This document shows positions 6,691 to 15,083 of a stretch of 64,000 nt of DNA, piece after piece. How positions within the stretch are numbered: position 1 is the first letter of the stretch; each line of letters starts with the position of its first letter. A program made the translations under genes and the position numbers. A model generated the notes under the pieces. It saw nothing but the letters and a program-made list of their open reading frames with translations. It was not told the origin of the DNA and did no database searches. The stretch spans positions 62,001 through 126,000 of the forward strand of contig JAGMBO010000045.1 of NCBI GenBank assembly GCA_023129715.1. The letters are read 5' to 3'. This DNA is from Candidatus Eiseniibacteriota bacterium. GTDB taxonomy: Bacteria > Eisenbacteria > RBG-16-71-46 > CAIMUX01 > WJJG01.

Positions 6691-9591
6691 ATGGCGGGGG
6701 GCGGCAGACGGCGCCTGTCATCCATCCGCAGCGGATACGCGGCGGCAATGGCCATCGTCGCCGTGGTGGGACTTGCGACGCTGGTCTCACCTTCGGACTC
6801 CGCCCCACTGAGCGATGAGCAGCGGCGCGTCATTGCTCGCATCGACTCGCTTCGAGCCATGTCCCAGCCGGCCCTGGCGCACACGGTCATCGATTCCCTG
6901 CTGCCGCACGCCCGCGCTACCAACGACTCGACCTACCTGGCCGACTTGCTCCTCCGCAAGGGCGTGGTGTGGGTGACGGTGGGGCAACCCCGCCCGGCCA
7001 CACCCGTTCTGCAGGAGGCTGTCGGCATATCCACGGCACTGCGGGACTCGGCGCGGCTCTGCGCGGCCGTGCGTTGGACTGCCGTGGCCCTCGGGGACCT
7101 CGGGCACAACGAGGAATCCAGGGCCCAGTACCAGCGGCTGCTCGACCTGGCCGATGCCATTGGCGATCGCCGGCACCAGGGCTGGGCACGGATCGGACTG
7201 GCCTGGCATGCGGGCCGGGTGGCGGAGTTCGAGGCCGCCACCCGCGAGTACCGTCTGGCAGCGGAGCTGCTGCAGGAGGCGGGCGATCTCAATGGTCTGA
7301 TCTGGGCCCGAAACGGCCTGGGGACGATGCTCGGAGAACTCGGAGACCACGAAGGCGCCCAGGCGTGCTACCTGGAAACAGCGCGCGTGGCCCACGAAAA
7401 CAACTTGCGCCAGGTCGCGGCCTACGCTCTGAACAACCTCGGTACCATCCACTACATCTACGGAAGTGCAGAGCAGGCGATGGTCTGCTTCCAGCAGTCC
7501 TTCGACTTGCATCAGGAGATCGGCAGTCTCAGGGAAGCGATCACCCCTGCCAACAATATCGTGTACTGCCAAATCCAGCTCGGCCGTCTGGAGGAGGCGG
7601 CGCAGACTCTGCTGGACTTGCTGGACGAGTGTCGGCAGAAGGACCATCAGCCGCTGTTCGCGACCCTGTTGAACAACTTGGCCAGAGTGCGCGTGCGACA
7701 GGGCCGCCCCCACGAAGCCGCCGCCCTGTTCCGACAGACGCTCGCCCGTGGAAAGACTGTTTCCTTCAAGCATCAGCTGGAGGCACTAACGGGACTTGCC
7801 GCCACCTTGGCGGAGGTGGACAGCACAGAGGCGGCCCTCGCCGCTCTCGAGGCCAGAGGCGACATCGCCGGCCAGCTGACAGGCGAGTTCATCGTGCAAT
7901 GGCACGATGAACTGGGCCATCGCCTCGCCGACGCCGGGCGGTGGCACGAGGCATTACATCACCTTCTTCTGGCGGCCACTGAGGCAGAGCGCATCGGTAC
8001 CGTGGGATACCGGGTGGGTGCTCTGGCCCGCGCAGGTGAGGTCTACCGGGAACTCGACATGCCGGATAGCGGCGTGGCTGTTCTGACCCGGGCAGCCGAG
8101 GTCTGGGAATCCGAGCGCATCACGACGCGGGATCCGGAGTGGCGCGAGTTGTGGGGCGAAGCAGGCCGGGCGGTCTACACCTCCCTTGCGGATCTCCTCT
8201 TGCACTCATCGCCGGGGAAGACCGGCGCGGGGAATGAGTCAACGATCTTCGATCGATTGCAGATCTTCAAGGCCCGCACGCTGCTCGAACGGATGTCTGG
8301 GCCGATCACGAAACGAGCGCTCTCCACGACGGATTCCTCCATCACCCTGAGCAGGCTAGCCACGTTGCAGCAGACCGTTCTGGAGCCGGGAGAGCTGTTT
8401 CTGGACGCCTACCTGGGACCCCAGGTCTCGATTCTCTTCGCCGTGACCCCGGCCGAGGCGCGGGTACTGCGACTTCCCGCTCAGGAGGAACTGGAGCGAC
8501 GCCTGCGCGGCTATCACCAGGCGATCTCCACCCCCCCGCACAGCGTCTCGTCCCAGGTCGGGGCAGCCGGTCGGCGGGAGGCGGGTCGGAACCTGTCGGA
8601 CCTGCTCTTGGGAGAGGTGGCAGATCTGCTCGCCGGCGCGCGACGTGTCATCGTTGCACCGGACGGAGCCCTGAACCTGCTTCCCTTTCAGGCTCTCCCG
8701 GCACCGGGCACGACCAGCGACCTGCAAGGCGAGGCGCCCGCAGTCCGCTCGTGGACCCGCGTTCCTTCAGCCACCATCTTGGCCAAGATCCGGCGGACCT
8801 CGGAACGGAGAGAGACACACCGGGCTTCCGACGTCCATTCGGGAACCGCGTCGGCTACCAACGTGCTGGTTGTCGCCGGGCGCCCCGATGAAAGCGTGGA
8901 GGCCCTGCCGGGAGCCGAGGCTGAGGCACGGAGGCTTGGGCAGCTCTATCGGAACGTGGACGTGTGTCTCTTGCCCGCGACACGAATGGCCCCCGAGCTG
9001 GCCGATCTGCCCCGGTATGATGTCCTGCACTTTGCCTCGCACGTTCGCGTCGACGACCAGTATCCGTGGCGATCGCGCATCCTGCTGGGCTCTGGCGGAG
9101 ATACCGACCGCTTCACTGCAGAGAATATCGCCGATCTCCGACTGCCTGGGCGTCTGGTGATCCTGGCAAGCTGCCAGTCAGCCGCCGGACGCATTGTCTC
9201 CGGCGAGGGGATACTCGGCCTGTCGAGCGCGTTTCTAGGCGCCGGCATCCCGGTGGTGGTCGCGACGCTCTGGCCGGTGGATGACCAGGCCACCCGCCGA
9301 TTGATGGATCACTTCTATGCAGAGCTGGCCGGAGGCATCTGTGTGGCTCGTGCCCTGGTTCGGGCGCAACACGCGCTGCGCAAGGATCCGGCTACGCAGC
9401 ATCCCTTCTTCTGGTCCGGCTTCGTCGTCATCGGCGATGGCGCCGTGTGCGTGCCCCTGACGCGACGGTCGACGCTGCCTCCGGCCGCACTGACCGCTCT
9501 GACCGCACTGGCCGTGCTGGTCGCCTGCTCGCTGATCATTCTGGCGATCCGGCTTCACCATCGCCGCGCTCGGCGGCTCGTCAGGCCCTGA
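6691..9591 (+). CDS. Exported TPR-CHAT (caspase-like) protein
   Basis: This is a 966-residue protein in three parts. An N-terminal signal/anchor (AAAMAIVAVVGLATLVS, about residues 15-31) comes first. A long helical TPR-type array at about 90-470 includes repeats such as LGTMLGELGDHEGAQACYLETARVA and ALNNLGTIHYIYGSAEQAMVCFQQSFDL. A CHAT domain occupies about 570-925. The clan CD dyad is present: His784 in LHFASH and Cys828 in ILASCQSA, with GEGILGLSSAFLGAGIPVVVATLWPVDD as in active members. A final membrane segment (about 931-950) ends in Arg-rich residues. CHAT proteins paired with TPRs are proteases or scaffolds in signalling and cell-death systems. Here the topology would place the domain outside the cytosol. 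GAGGAG precedes the ATG, three bases after the previous stop. Confidence 0.9.
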   Translation: MAGGGRRRLSSIRSGYAAAMAIVAVVGLATLVSPSDSAPLSDEQRRVIARIDSLRAMSQPALAHTVIDSLLPHARATNDSTYLADLLLRKGVVWVTVGQPRPATPVLQEAVGISTALRDSARLCAAVRWTAVALGDLGHNEESRAQYQRLLDLADAIGDRRHQGWARIGLAWHAGRVAEFEAATREYRLAAELLQEAGDLNGLIWARNGLGTMLGELGDHEGAQACYLETARVAHENNLRQVAAYALNNLGTIHYIYGSAEQAMVCFQQSFDLHQEIGSLREAITPANNIVYCQIQLGRLEEAAQTLLDLLDECRQKDHQPLFATLLNNLARVRVRQGRPHEAAALFRQTLARGKTVSFKHQLEALTGLAATLAEVDSTEAALAALEARGDIAGQLTGEFIVQWHDELGHRLADAGRWHEALHHLLLAATEAERIGTVGYRVGALARAGEVYRELDMPDSGVAVLTRAAEVWESERITTRDPEWRELWGEAGRAVYTSLADLLLHSSPGKTGAGNESTIFDRLQIFKARTLLERMSGPITKRALSTTDSSITLSRLATLQQTVLEPGELFLDAYLGPQVSILFAVTPAEARVLRLPAQEELERRLRGYHQAISTPPHSVSSQVGAAGRREAGRNLSDLLLGEVADLLAGARRVIVAPDGALNLLPFQALPAPGTTSDLQGEAPAVRSWTRVPSATILAKIRRTSERRETHRASDVHSGTASATNVLVVAGRPDESVEALPGAEAEARRLGQLYRNVDVCLLPATRMAPELADLPRYDVLHFASHVRVDDQYPWRSRILLGSGGDTDRFTAENIADLRLPGRLVILASCQSAAGRIVSGEGILGLSSAFLGAGIPVVVATLWPVDDQATRRLMDHFYAELAGGICVARALVRAQHALRKDPATQHPFFWSGFVVIGDGAVCVPLTRRSTLPPAALTALTALAVLVACSLIILAIRLHHRRARRLVRP

Positions 9592-9713
9592 TCCTCTTGC
9601 CCTCCGGCCGCCTGTGATTTTCGGGCGGGATTCTCGTTACTCCCCATGGAAGCGTTTATCCGCCGCTGCCGTGAGTAGGTGACGTGATGGCAGGGCCGTG
9701 AGGAGAGGAGGTC

Positions 9714-10196
9714 ATGATGAAGGCCGCAACGATTGCTGGTGCGACCGTTCTGTTGATCCTGGCAGGGGCCGTGGTCTTGGCGCAATCCGTCCCCGACAAG
9801 ACGCCACAGTCCCCGGCAGCGACCGGCAGCCAGACGCCGGATGACCTGAACCGCAATGCCCCATTCCCGCCGCTCTTCGCGGCCTCACCGCTGCACCAGA
9901 GGATCCAGGCCACCTTGGATCGAGAGGCAGAGGCCTTGGCCGTCATTCTTGAGCGCCTCGATCAAACGGATAACGACCGCGATGTGCTTCAGCTTCAGCG
10001 CGAGGCAGAGGCCCTGAAGCTGGCGGCCGAGATCGAGATCCTCACCCTGCAAGCCGAGTTCGCCCGAGAGCAGGATCGTCACGAGCAGGCCGAGCGCATC
10101 GACACCGCTATCGCGAGACTGCAAGACCCGATCATTCCCGCATCCCGCGAGGGTGCGGTCGGTACGCCGAAGGAAGCGGGGAGGTCGGAGCCATGA
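9714..10196 (+). CDS. Small exported coiled-coil protein
   Basis: This 160-residue protein has a clear signal peptide (MMKAATIAGATVLLILAGAVVLAQS). A Pro-rich linker is followed by a charged helix at about 62-135 (DREAEALAVILERLDQ...LQREAEALKLAAEIEILTLQAEFAREQDRHEQAERI) that should form a coiled coil. The ribosome site AGGAGAGGAGG is strong. The ATG of the next gene overlaps its stop. The function is unknown; its position suggests an accessory or adaptor for the CHAT protein or the large secreted protein. Confidence 0.75.
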   Translation: MMKAATIAGATVLLILAGAVVLAQSVPDKTPQSPAATGSQTPDDLNRNAPFPPLFAASPLHQRIQATLDREAEALAVILERLDQTDNDRDVLQLQREAEALKLAAEIEILTLQAEFAREQDRHEQAERIDTAIARLQDPIIPASREGAVGTPKEAGRSEP

Positions 10197-13100
10197 AACG
10201 CATCTGCCGGACTGCTCCGTTCAGCCTGGTCTTTCTATTGCTTGCCACGGTAGCGTCGGCCAGTCACGGCCCGCTCGTGCAAGTCCGGCTCATGGATCTC
10301 GAGAGTCCTGCGAAGGCAGGTGAAAGACTGGCGGCCACTGTGGTGATCCACTCTCGTGCCAACTTGATCGTGACAGACGTGCGCTGCGGGGGCGACGGGT
10401 GGTATGATGTCCAGCTCGACGCACCGCTCGCCCTCGCCCTCGGTCCCGAGGAGGAGGTGCGGCTCCAGCTGCATGCGATCCCGTCGGACCCGGACCGTCC
10501 CCTGATCATTAGTCTCGAATATGACGGCCGGTCTTATCGGCGCTCATTCGACCTCTCAGCACCGACTCACGATGCGGCCCACCATGGTCGGCCGATCGCC
10601 ACGATTGCAGCCAGCTCGCCGCCGCCTCCTGAGCCCTCGTGCCTCGTGGCGCCGGCGCCCCCAGAACCGGATTTCTCCAAGCGGTCACAAGAAGAGTTGG
10701 TCGCACTGGACGAGGTGGGCAGCGATCCGCAACGTCCTGAGCGCTCGGGCTACGAGATCCGGGTTACCGGCCGCTTCGTCTACTACTACCCGGCGGATCA
10801 GACCCACCCGGTGGAGGAGAATGGGGCTCACGGTGTCACGGTCCGCGTTTACGATCAGGACAGCGGGCCCGACGATTTCCTGGCCGCGACGACGGCCAGC
10901 GCCTCCGGCTACTTCGAGGTGACTTTCACTTGGGATCCGTGCGCGCTCTGCGACGGCACGCCCGATCTCTATGTTGAAATCGAGGCGGCCAATGTTGCTT
11001 TCGACGTCGAGGAATCGGATATCTGGGAGACGAACTACAAGTTTGTCACCGAGACCTACCACGACTACACGGGCACGGAGCTCGATTTCGGTGTCATGTC
11101 ACCTGCCGATCCGGGGCTCTACCCGGCGCTTCACATTCTCAAGACGCTGACCCGCGGATGGCTGATCCTCTACGAAGAGGCAGGGTACGAGGTCCCCCAT
11201 ATCGACGCGCAATGGCCCGACAACAGCCACCACACTTCGTTCTACGACGGGAGCGAGATCCACTACACGTCGGATAGCCAGTGGTCCGAGAACACGATCT
11301 TCCATGAATGGGGGCACCATTGGGTCCATAGCTTCGCGGAGAGCCCCCCGCCCGAGTACTGCAATCCCGGCGGTCACTGTGACGACCCCGAATGCGGCCA
11401 CTGCTACTGGTGCCCCGAGAATGAGACGGTGGCCTTCACGGAGGGAGTTCCCGACTGGTGGGCCGGCTATCTGATCGGCCGGGTGGAGGACCTCTACGAT
11501 CCCGATCCCCGGTTCAGACCGAACTTCGAGCTCTCGTTCACGTGTTGGGAGAACGGTGAGTACGGCAACCCCTATACCACTGAAGGTTGGTTCTGCATTC
11601 TGCTCAATGATTTCGAGGATGCCACCGAGGAGGATCATGACACCTCCGTCTACGGCAAAGACGTCGTCAACCTTGGCTTCACAACAGTCTTGAATTTCAT
11701 CGATGCCTATCATCCGACAACACCCAGGGCGTTCCTCGATCAGATGATGGCCGTCTCCTCGCCCGATTTCCGTGAGGCGGTCTGGCAGACGGCAGCGAAT
11801 CTCGGCTTCACTCATCTCGACACCGAACCCCCGCCGGTGCCGATCGACGTAGTCTGCCTGAGCCATGAGATCGGCGTGCCTTCGGTCGACCACACCTTTC
11901 ACATGGCCTGGACGCCCCCCGTGGATGAGGCCTCGGGCGTATGGGGCTATGACTACTCCATCTCAGAGGGCGGCCCGGAGGATCCGGGTCAGTTTCCCCT
12001 GATCGATGATGTAGATTTCTTCATTGTGGACTACTTCCCGGCCGGCACCTACTGGTTCAATCTGCGCACGATTGACCATGCCTGGCACGAGAGCACCGAC
12101 TATGTCTCGGTCGGGCCGTTGATCATCGAGGATGGCGGCGACTGCAACCTCGCCTACTGGTCCTCCTTCGACTGGTCACGGCCGCTGATCCCCAGGGCGG
12201 CTCCCGATGTCGTCTGGGGTGGGCCCTACGTCGACGATCCCCAGACGCTGGACGGGAACGTCGCCACGACCTATCTCAATGCCTACACGGGAAACTTCGG
12301 CGGCGAGCCGACCTGGCACGCCTTCTGGGACTACTTCTGGGTGGATGAGGAGCTGGTCTGGTGGAACAACTGGGTGGAGCAACCCGCGTGGGAGACGATG
12401 GTGGCCTTGAACCTGGGGCCGGTTGTGGTGCCTTCGGGAAGACATACCCTCCATGCGATGCTCGATCATACGGAGAAGGTTGGCGAACTCTGGGAGACTG
12501 ACAACTTCGAGGGCCACCAGTGGATCTGGTCCCCCTTCGTGATCGTGCCGGGGTCACCCGTGCTCTGCAATCCGCCGCCCTGGAAGAATGCGGGCTGGAC
12601 GTCGGTCACCGACGGGCAGACCCTGTGGTCCAACTGCGACGGATTCCGCTACACGCAGACCGGTTGGTGGCAGGCGGCCTATCTCGTCCAGTACGAATAT
12701 GAATCCGACTACGATCTGCGGCTGCATACACCCTCCGCCGGAGCGAGCGACGGCTTCGGCGCCTATCTAGCCAGCTCTGCGAGAACCGGCGGTTATCTCG
12801 ACGCCATCCTGGTCAATGGCAATCAGGTGGCCTGGCAGGATTGGGATGTGGGCGTCTCCAACTGGAACTACCACGACGCACTCTATTCCATGGTGACAAC
12901 CACCAGCCAGGGGATCGCTCTCGAAACACCGGAAACCATCGCCCTCGGTGAATTCGAGATGCTCGCCTTACGGGAGTTCCTCGGCGATCCAGGCTTGTAC
13001 ACCATCGCTGTGGAGATCGATTTGCCTTACCGACCTGTCTCAGTCGCCTGGTTTGACTCGGAGTTCACGATGGGAGGGCTGAGCAGTATGGGGGGGCTCG

Positions 13101-14677
13101 CCCGGACCGACTCAACGGGACGGGCATGGCTTGACGTGACGCTGCCGCAGGCCGGCTGGCACGGCATCGCGGTCTACCGGGATCAACGAGACAACGTCTA
13201 CCCGGTGCAGGTTACGCTCGAGGTCTATCCTATGCGGCCTGAGCTCTACCCGGTAACACCCGAGGGGTGGTACTCGCCTCTGGTGCCAAGACCCGCGGCG
13301 GATGCCCTGGCGGACGACGTCTCCATACCGGACTCCCTTACGGGTGAAACGGACCAGACGTGGTTCAACGTGGCGGTGACCAATGAGAGTCCCGTGAACG
13401 CTCCGTCGCCCATCGCCCATGTCTATCTCGACGGAGACGACATCACGCCCGTGTCGATCGGTTATCCTGAGTTCACGGGGGATTTCCCCCTGATCAATGT
13501 CCTGTCCGCCGTGACGATTCCAGGTGGCCGTCACAGCCTCTGGATGTGGATCGACGATGCTGAGGCAATCCCTGAGCGGACGGAGTTGAACAACGTCTAT
13601 GGCGAACAATGGGTTTGGTCGCCCTGCCAGTTCGTGGACGAGGCGCCGATCGTACGCTCGGCGCCTCCCTGGCGCATGGGCGGTGTTGACGGCATGACCG
13701 TCATGGAGATCTACTACTACAACTGCGACGGCCTGCGCACACCGGTCCTCACACCGGGTGTTCCTGGACCGGACGACGGCTGGTGGGAAGCCATTGCGAT
13801 GCAGGCCGGAGCGGGCACCAGCTATGACCTACGGCTCTATGAGCGGGCAATCAGTGCCAAGGAAGGTTTCGACAGCCATCTGGCACGCTCGGCCTGGGTG
13901 GGTGACGCAACTGAGTTCGTTCTGGTGAACCTGACGATGACCGGCGAGCGTCAGTTCGATGTGGGGGTCGTCAACTACGGGGGTGAGGAGGACTACCTCG
14001 TTCACACCGATGCCTCTGGCTACCACGGCGCGGCCATGCGGGGCGTCTTTGGGCCCTTCACGCTCGATGCGTGGGACATCATCGACGTGCACGAATTCGA
14101 TCTTGATGCGAGCAGACTGATGTTCACCGTGCGGGATCTTAGCGGGGAGGTGGACTGGGGGGTGAGCCTCTATCCCCATGCCCAGGCCTACATGGGAAAG
14201 TCCGACGCCATCGACGGGGCAATGTCATTCCTCGCCGGTTCCGGCGCGGATGAGTCGTTCGTCTGCGAGATCCCGCAGGCGGGGCGGTACGCACTGGCGG
14301 TCTGGAGGGTCGGTGGTGGAGATCTGTCCGTCTCGGGAGAGTATCAGTTGGAGATCGCGGTGGACCCGGCCGGTGTGCCCGAAGAGGATCCGCATTCAGG
14401 GTATGCGTTGGCCCAAAACTCGCCCAACCCCTTCGGTCCCGGCACGACTATCCGCTTCGACCTCCTCCACGACACGGCTGCAGATCTCCGCATCTTCGAT
14501 ATGTCGGGTCGACTGGTCCGGGTGCTGCTGAGGAAGGACGACGCACCAGCGGGGCACCACGAGGTGATCTGGGACGGCACCGATGCCCTGGGCCGCGAGG
14601 TGGCAGCCGGCGTGTACTTCTACCGCCTCGAAGCAGGAACGTTCAATACGACGAAGCGGATGATTCTCTTGCGATAG
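10193..14677 (+). CDS. Large exported HExxH protein with repeated CARDB-like modules and C-terminal sorting domain
   Basis: The protein has 1494 residues and a signal peptide (MKRICRTAPFSLVFLLLATVASA). HEWGHHW at 371-377 is a zincin HExxH motif with a third His next to it, in a Trp/Tyr-rich region of about 200-560, so it may be a metalloprotease. Two long modules follow, at about 650-960 and 1015-1330. Each has a CARDB-like sandwich (VVVPSGRHTLHAMLDHTE... and VTIPGGRHSLWMWIDDAE...) and an ESDYDLRLH/GTSYDLRLY part, so they arose by duplication. The last 90 residues are the Por/FlgD-like sorting domain (NSPNPFGPGTTIRFDL, DMSGRLVRVL, WDGTDALGREVAAGVYFYRL). It is the last gene of the operon and the likely secreted effector. 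Confidence 0.85.
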   Translation: MKRICRTAPFSLVFLLLATVASASHGPLVQVRLMDLESPAKAGERLAATVVIHSRANLIVTDVRCGGDGWYDVQLDAPLALALGPEEEVRLQLHAIPSDPDRPLIISLEYDGRSYRRSFDLSAPTHDAAHHGRPIATIAASSPPPPEPSCLVAPAPPEPDFSKRSQEELVALDEVGSDPQRPERSGYEIRVTGRFVYYYPADQTHPVEENGAHGVTVRVYDQDSGPDDFLAATTASASGYFEVTFTWDPCALCDGTPDLYVEIEAANVAFDVEESDIWETNYKFVTETYHDYTGTELDFGVMSPADPGLYPALHILKTLTRGWLILYEEAGYEVPHIDAQWPDNSHHTSFYDGSEIHYTSDSQWSENTIFHEWGHHWVHSFAESPPPEYCNPGGHCDDPECGHCYWCPENETVAFTEGVPDWWAGYLIGRVEDLYDPDPRFRPNFELSFTCWENGEYGNPYTTEGWFCILLNDFEDATEEDHDTSVYGKDVVNLGFTTVLNFIDAYHPTTPRAFLDQMMAVSSPDFREAVWQTAANLGFTHLDTEPPPVPIDVVCLSHEIGVPSVDHTFHMAWTPPVDEASGVWGYDYSISEGGPEDPGQFPLIDDVDFFIVDYFPAGTYWFNLRTIDHAWHESTDYVSVGPLIIEDGGDCNLAYWSSFDWSRPLIPRAAPDVVWGGPYVDDPQTLDGNVATTYLNAYTGNFGGEPTWHAFWDYFWVDEELVWWNNWVEQPAWETMVALNLGPVVVPSGRHTLHAMLDHTEKVGELWETDNFEGHQWIWSPFVIVPGSPVLCNPPPWKNAGWTSVTDGQTLWSNCDGFRYTQTGWWQAAYLVQYEYESDYDLRLHTPSAGASDGFGAYLASSARTGGYLDAILVNGNQVAWQDWDVGVSNWNYHDALYSMVTTTSQGIALETPETIALGEFEMLALREFLGDPGLYTIAVEIDLPYRPVSVAWFDSEFTMGGLSSMGGLARTDSTGRAWLDVTLPQAGWHGIAVYRDQRDNVYPVQVTLEVYPMRPELYPVTPEGWYSPLVPRPAADALADDVSIPDSLTGETDQTWFNVAVTNESPVNAPSPIAHVYLDGDDITPVSIGYPEFTGDFPLINVLSAVTIPGGRHSLWMWIDDAEAIPERTELNNVYGEQWVWSPCQFVDEAPIVRSAPPWRMGGVDGMTVMEIYYYNCDGLRTPVLTPGVPGPDDGWWEAIAMQAGAGTSYDLRLYERAISAKEGFDSHLARSAWVGDATEFVLVNLTMTGERQFDVGVVNYGGEEDYLVHTDASGYHGAAMRGVFGPFTLDAWDIIDVHEFDLDASRLMFTVRDLSGEVDWGVSLYPHAQAYMGKSDAIDGAMSFLAGSGADESFVCEIPQAGRYALAVWRVGGGDLSVSGEYQLEIAVDPAGVPEEDPHSGYALAQNSPNPFGPGTTIRFDLLHDTAADLRIFDMSGRLVRVLLRKDDAPAGHHEVIWDGTDALGREVAAGVYFYRLEAGTFNTTKRMILLR

Positions 14678-14702
14678 TATCATCACAATCCGACCGTCCA
14701 CG
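14675..14702. repeat. 28-bp direct repeat, downstream copy
   Basis: The repeat begins at the TAG stop codon of the large exported protein and differs from 5101-5128 at two C/T positions. No other copy was noticed in the window. Confidence 0.8.
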
Positions 14703-14707
14703 ACTTC

Positions 14708-14755
14708 GAGGCGGGCAAGGGGCATTGGTTCTTGGCAATGCCTTTCGCCCGCCTC
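14708..14755 (+). terminator. Large hairpin after the sigma/CHAT operon
   Basis: Arms of 20 bases at 14708-14727 and 14736-14755 pair at 17 positions (outer GAGGCGGGC with GCCCGCCTC, inner GGCATTG with CAATGCC) around an eight-base loop. No T-run follows, so it may be a Rho-type or processing structure rather than a classical intrinsic terminator. Confidence 0.6.
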
Positions 14756-14858
14756 TCGCCGCCCGGGTCTCTTGGCTTCTGTGGGATGTCTTCGAGCGCA
14801 GGGATTGGGCAGCGGCCGCCCTGTGGTACGCTTCCCTATCTCTTCAAGGGTGCTCGGA

Positions 14859-14981
14859 TTAACTTATCAACAACGCGGGCGTCACGGTCGGAGCCACCAC
14901 CTCGACGATCACCGGACCCAGGGCCTCCAGACGGCGCTTCAGGGCTAGAAACTCTCTATTTAGTAATTCGTTCGATTTCAT
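14859..14981 (-). CDS. Possible 40-residue protein, unusually AT-rich start
   Basis: The frame starts MKSNELLNREFLALKRRL and ends VTPALLIS. GGAGGGG lies about twelve bases before the ATG. The first twelve codons (AAA, GAA, TTA, CTA, AAT, AGA) are much more AT-rich than neighbouring genes, suggesting recent arrival or the remnant of a larger foreign gene. There is no recognisable family. It lies downstream of the large lipoprotein gene on the same strand. The remaining gap on both sides contains no other gene. Confidence 0.3.
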   Translation of the reverse strand: MKSNELLNREFLALKRRLEALGPVIVEVVAPTVTPALLIS

Positions 14982-15083
14982 AGTCTATCCATGCCCCTCC
15001 AAAGAACTCATCCGCCCTGCCACGACCGTTTCATGGCCGTTCGCCGAGATCTCGACGGCGCGGTCGACCGCGAATCGGCCGGA

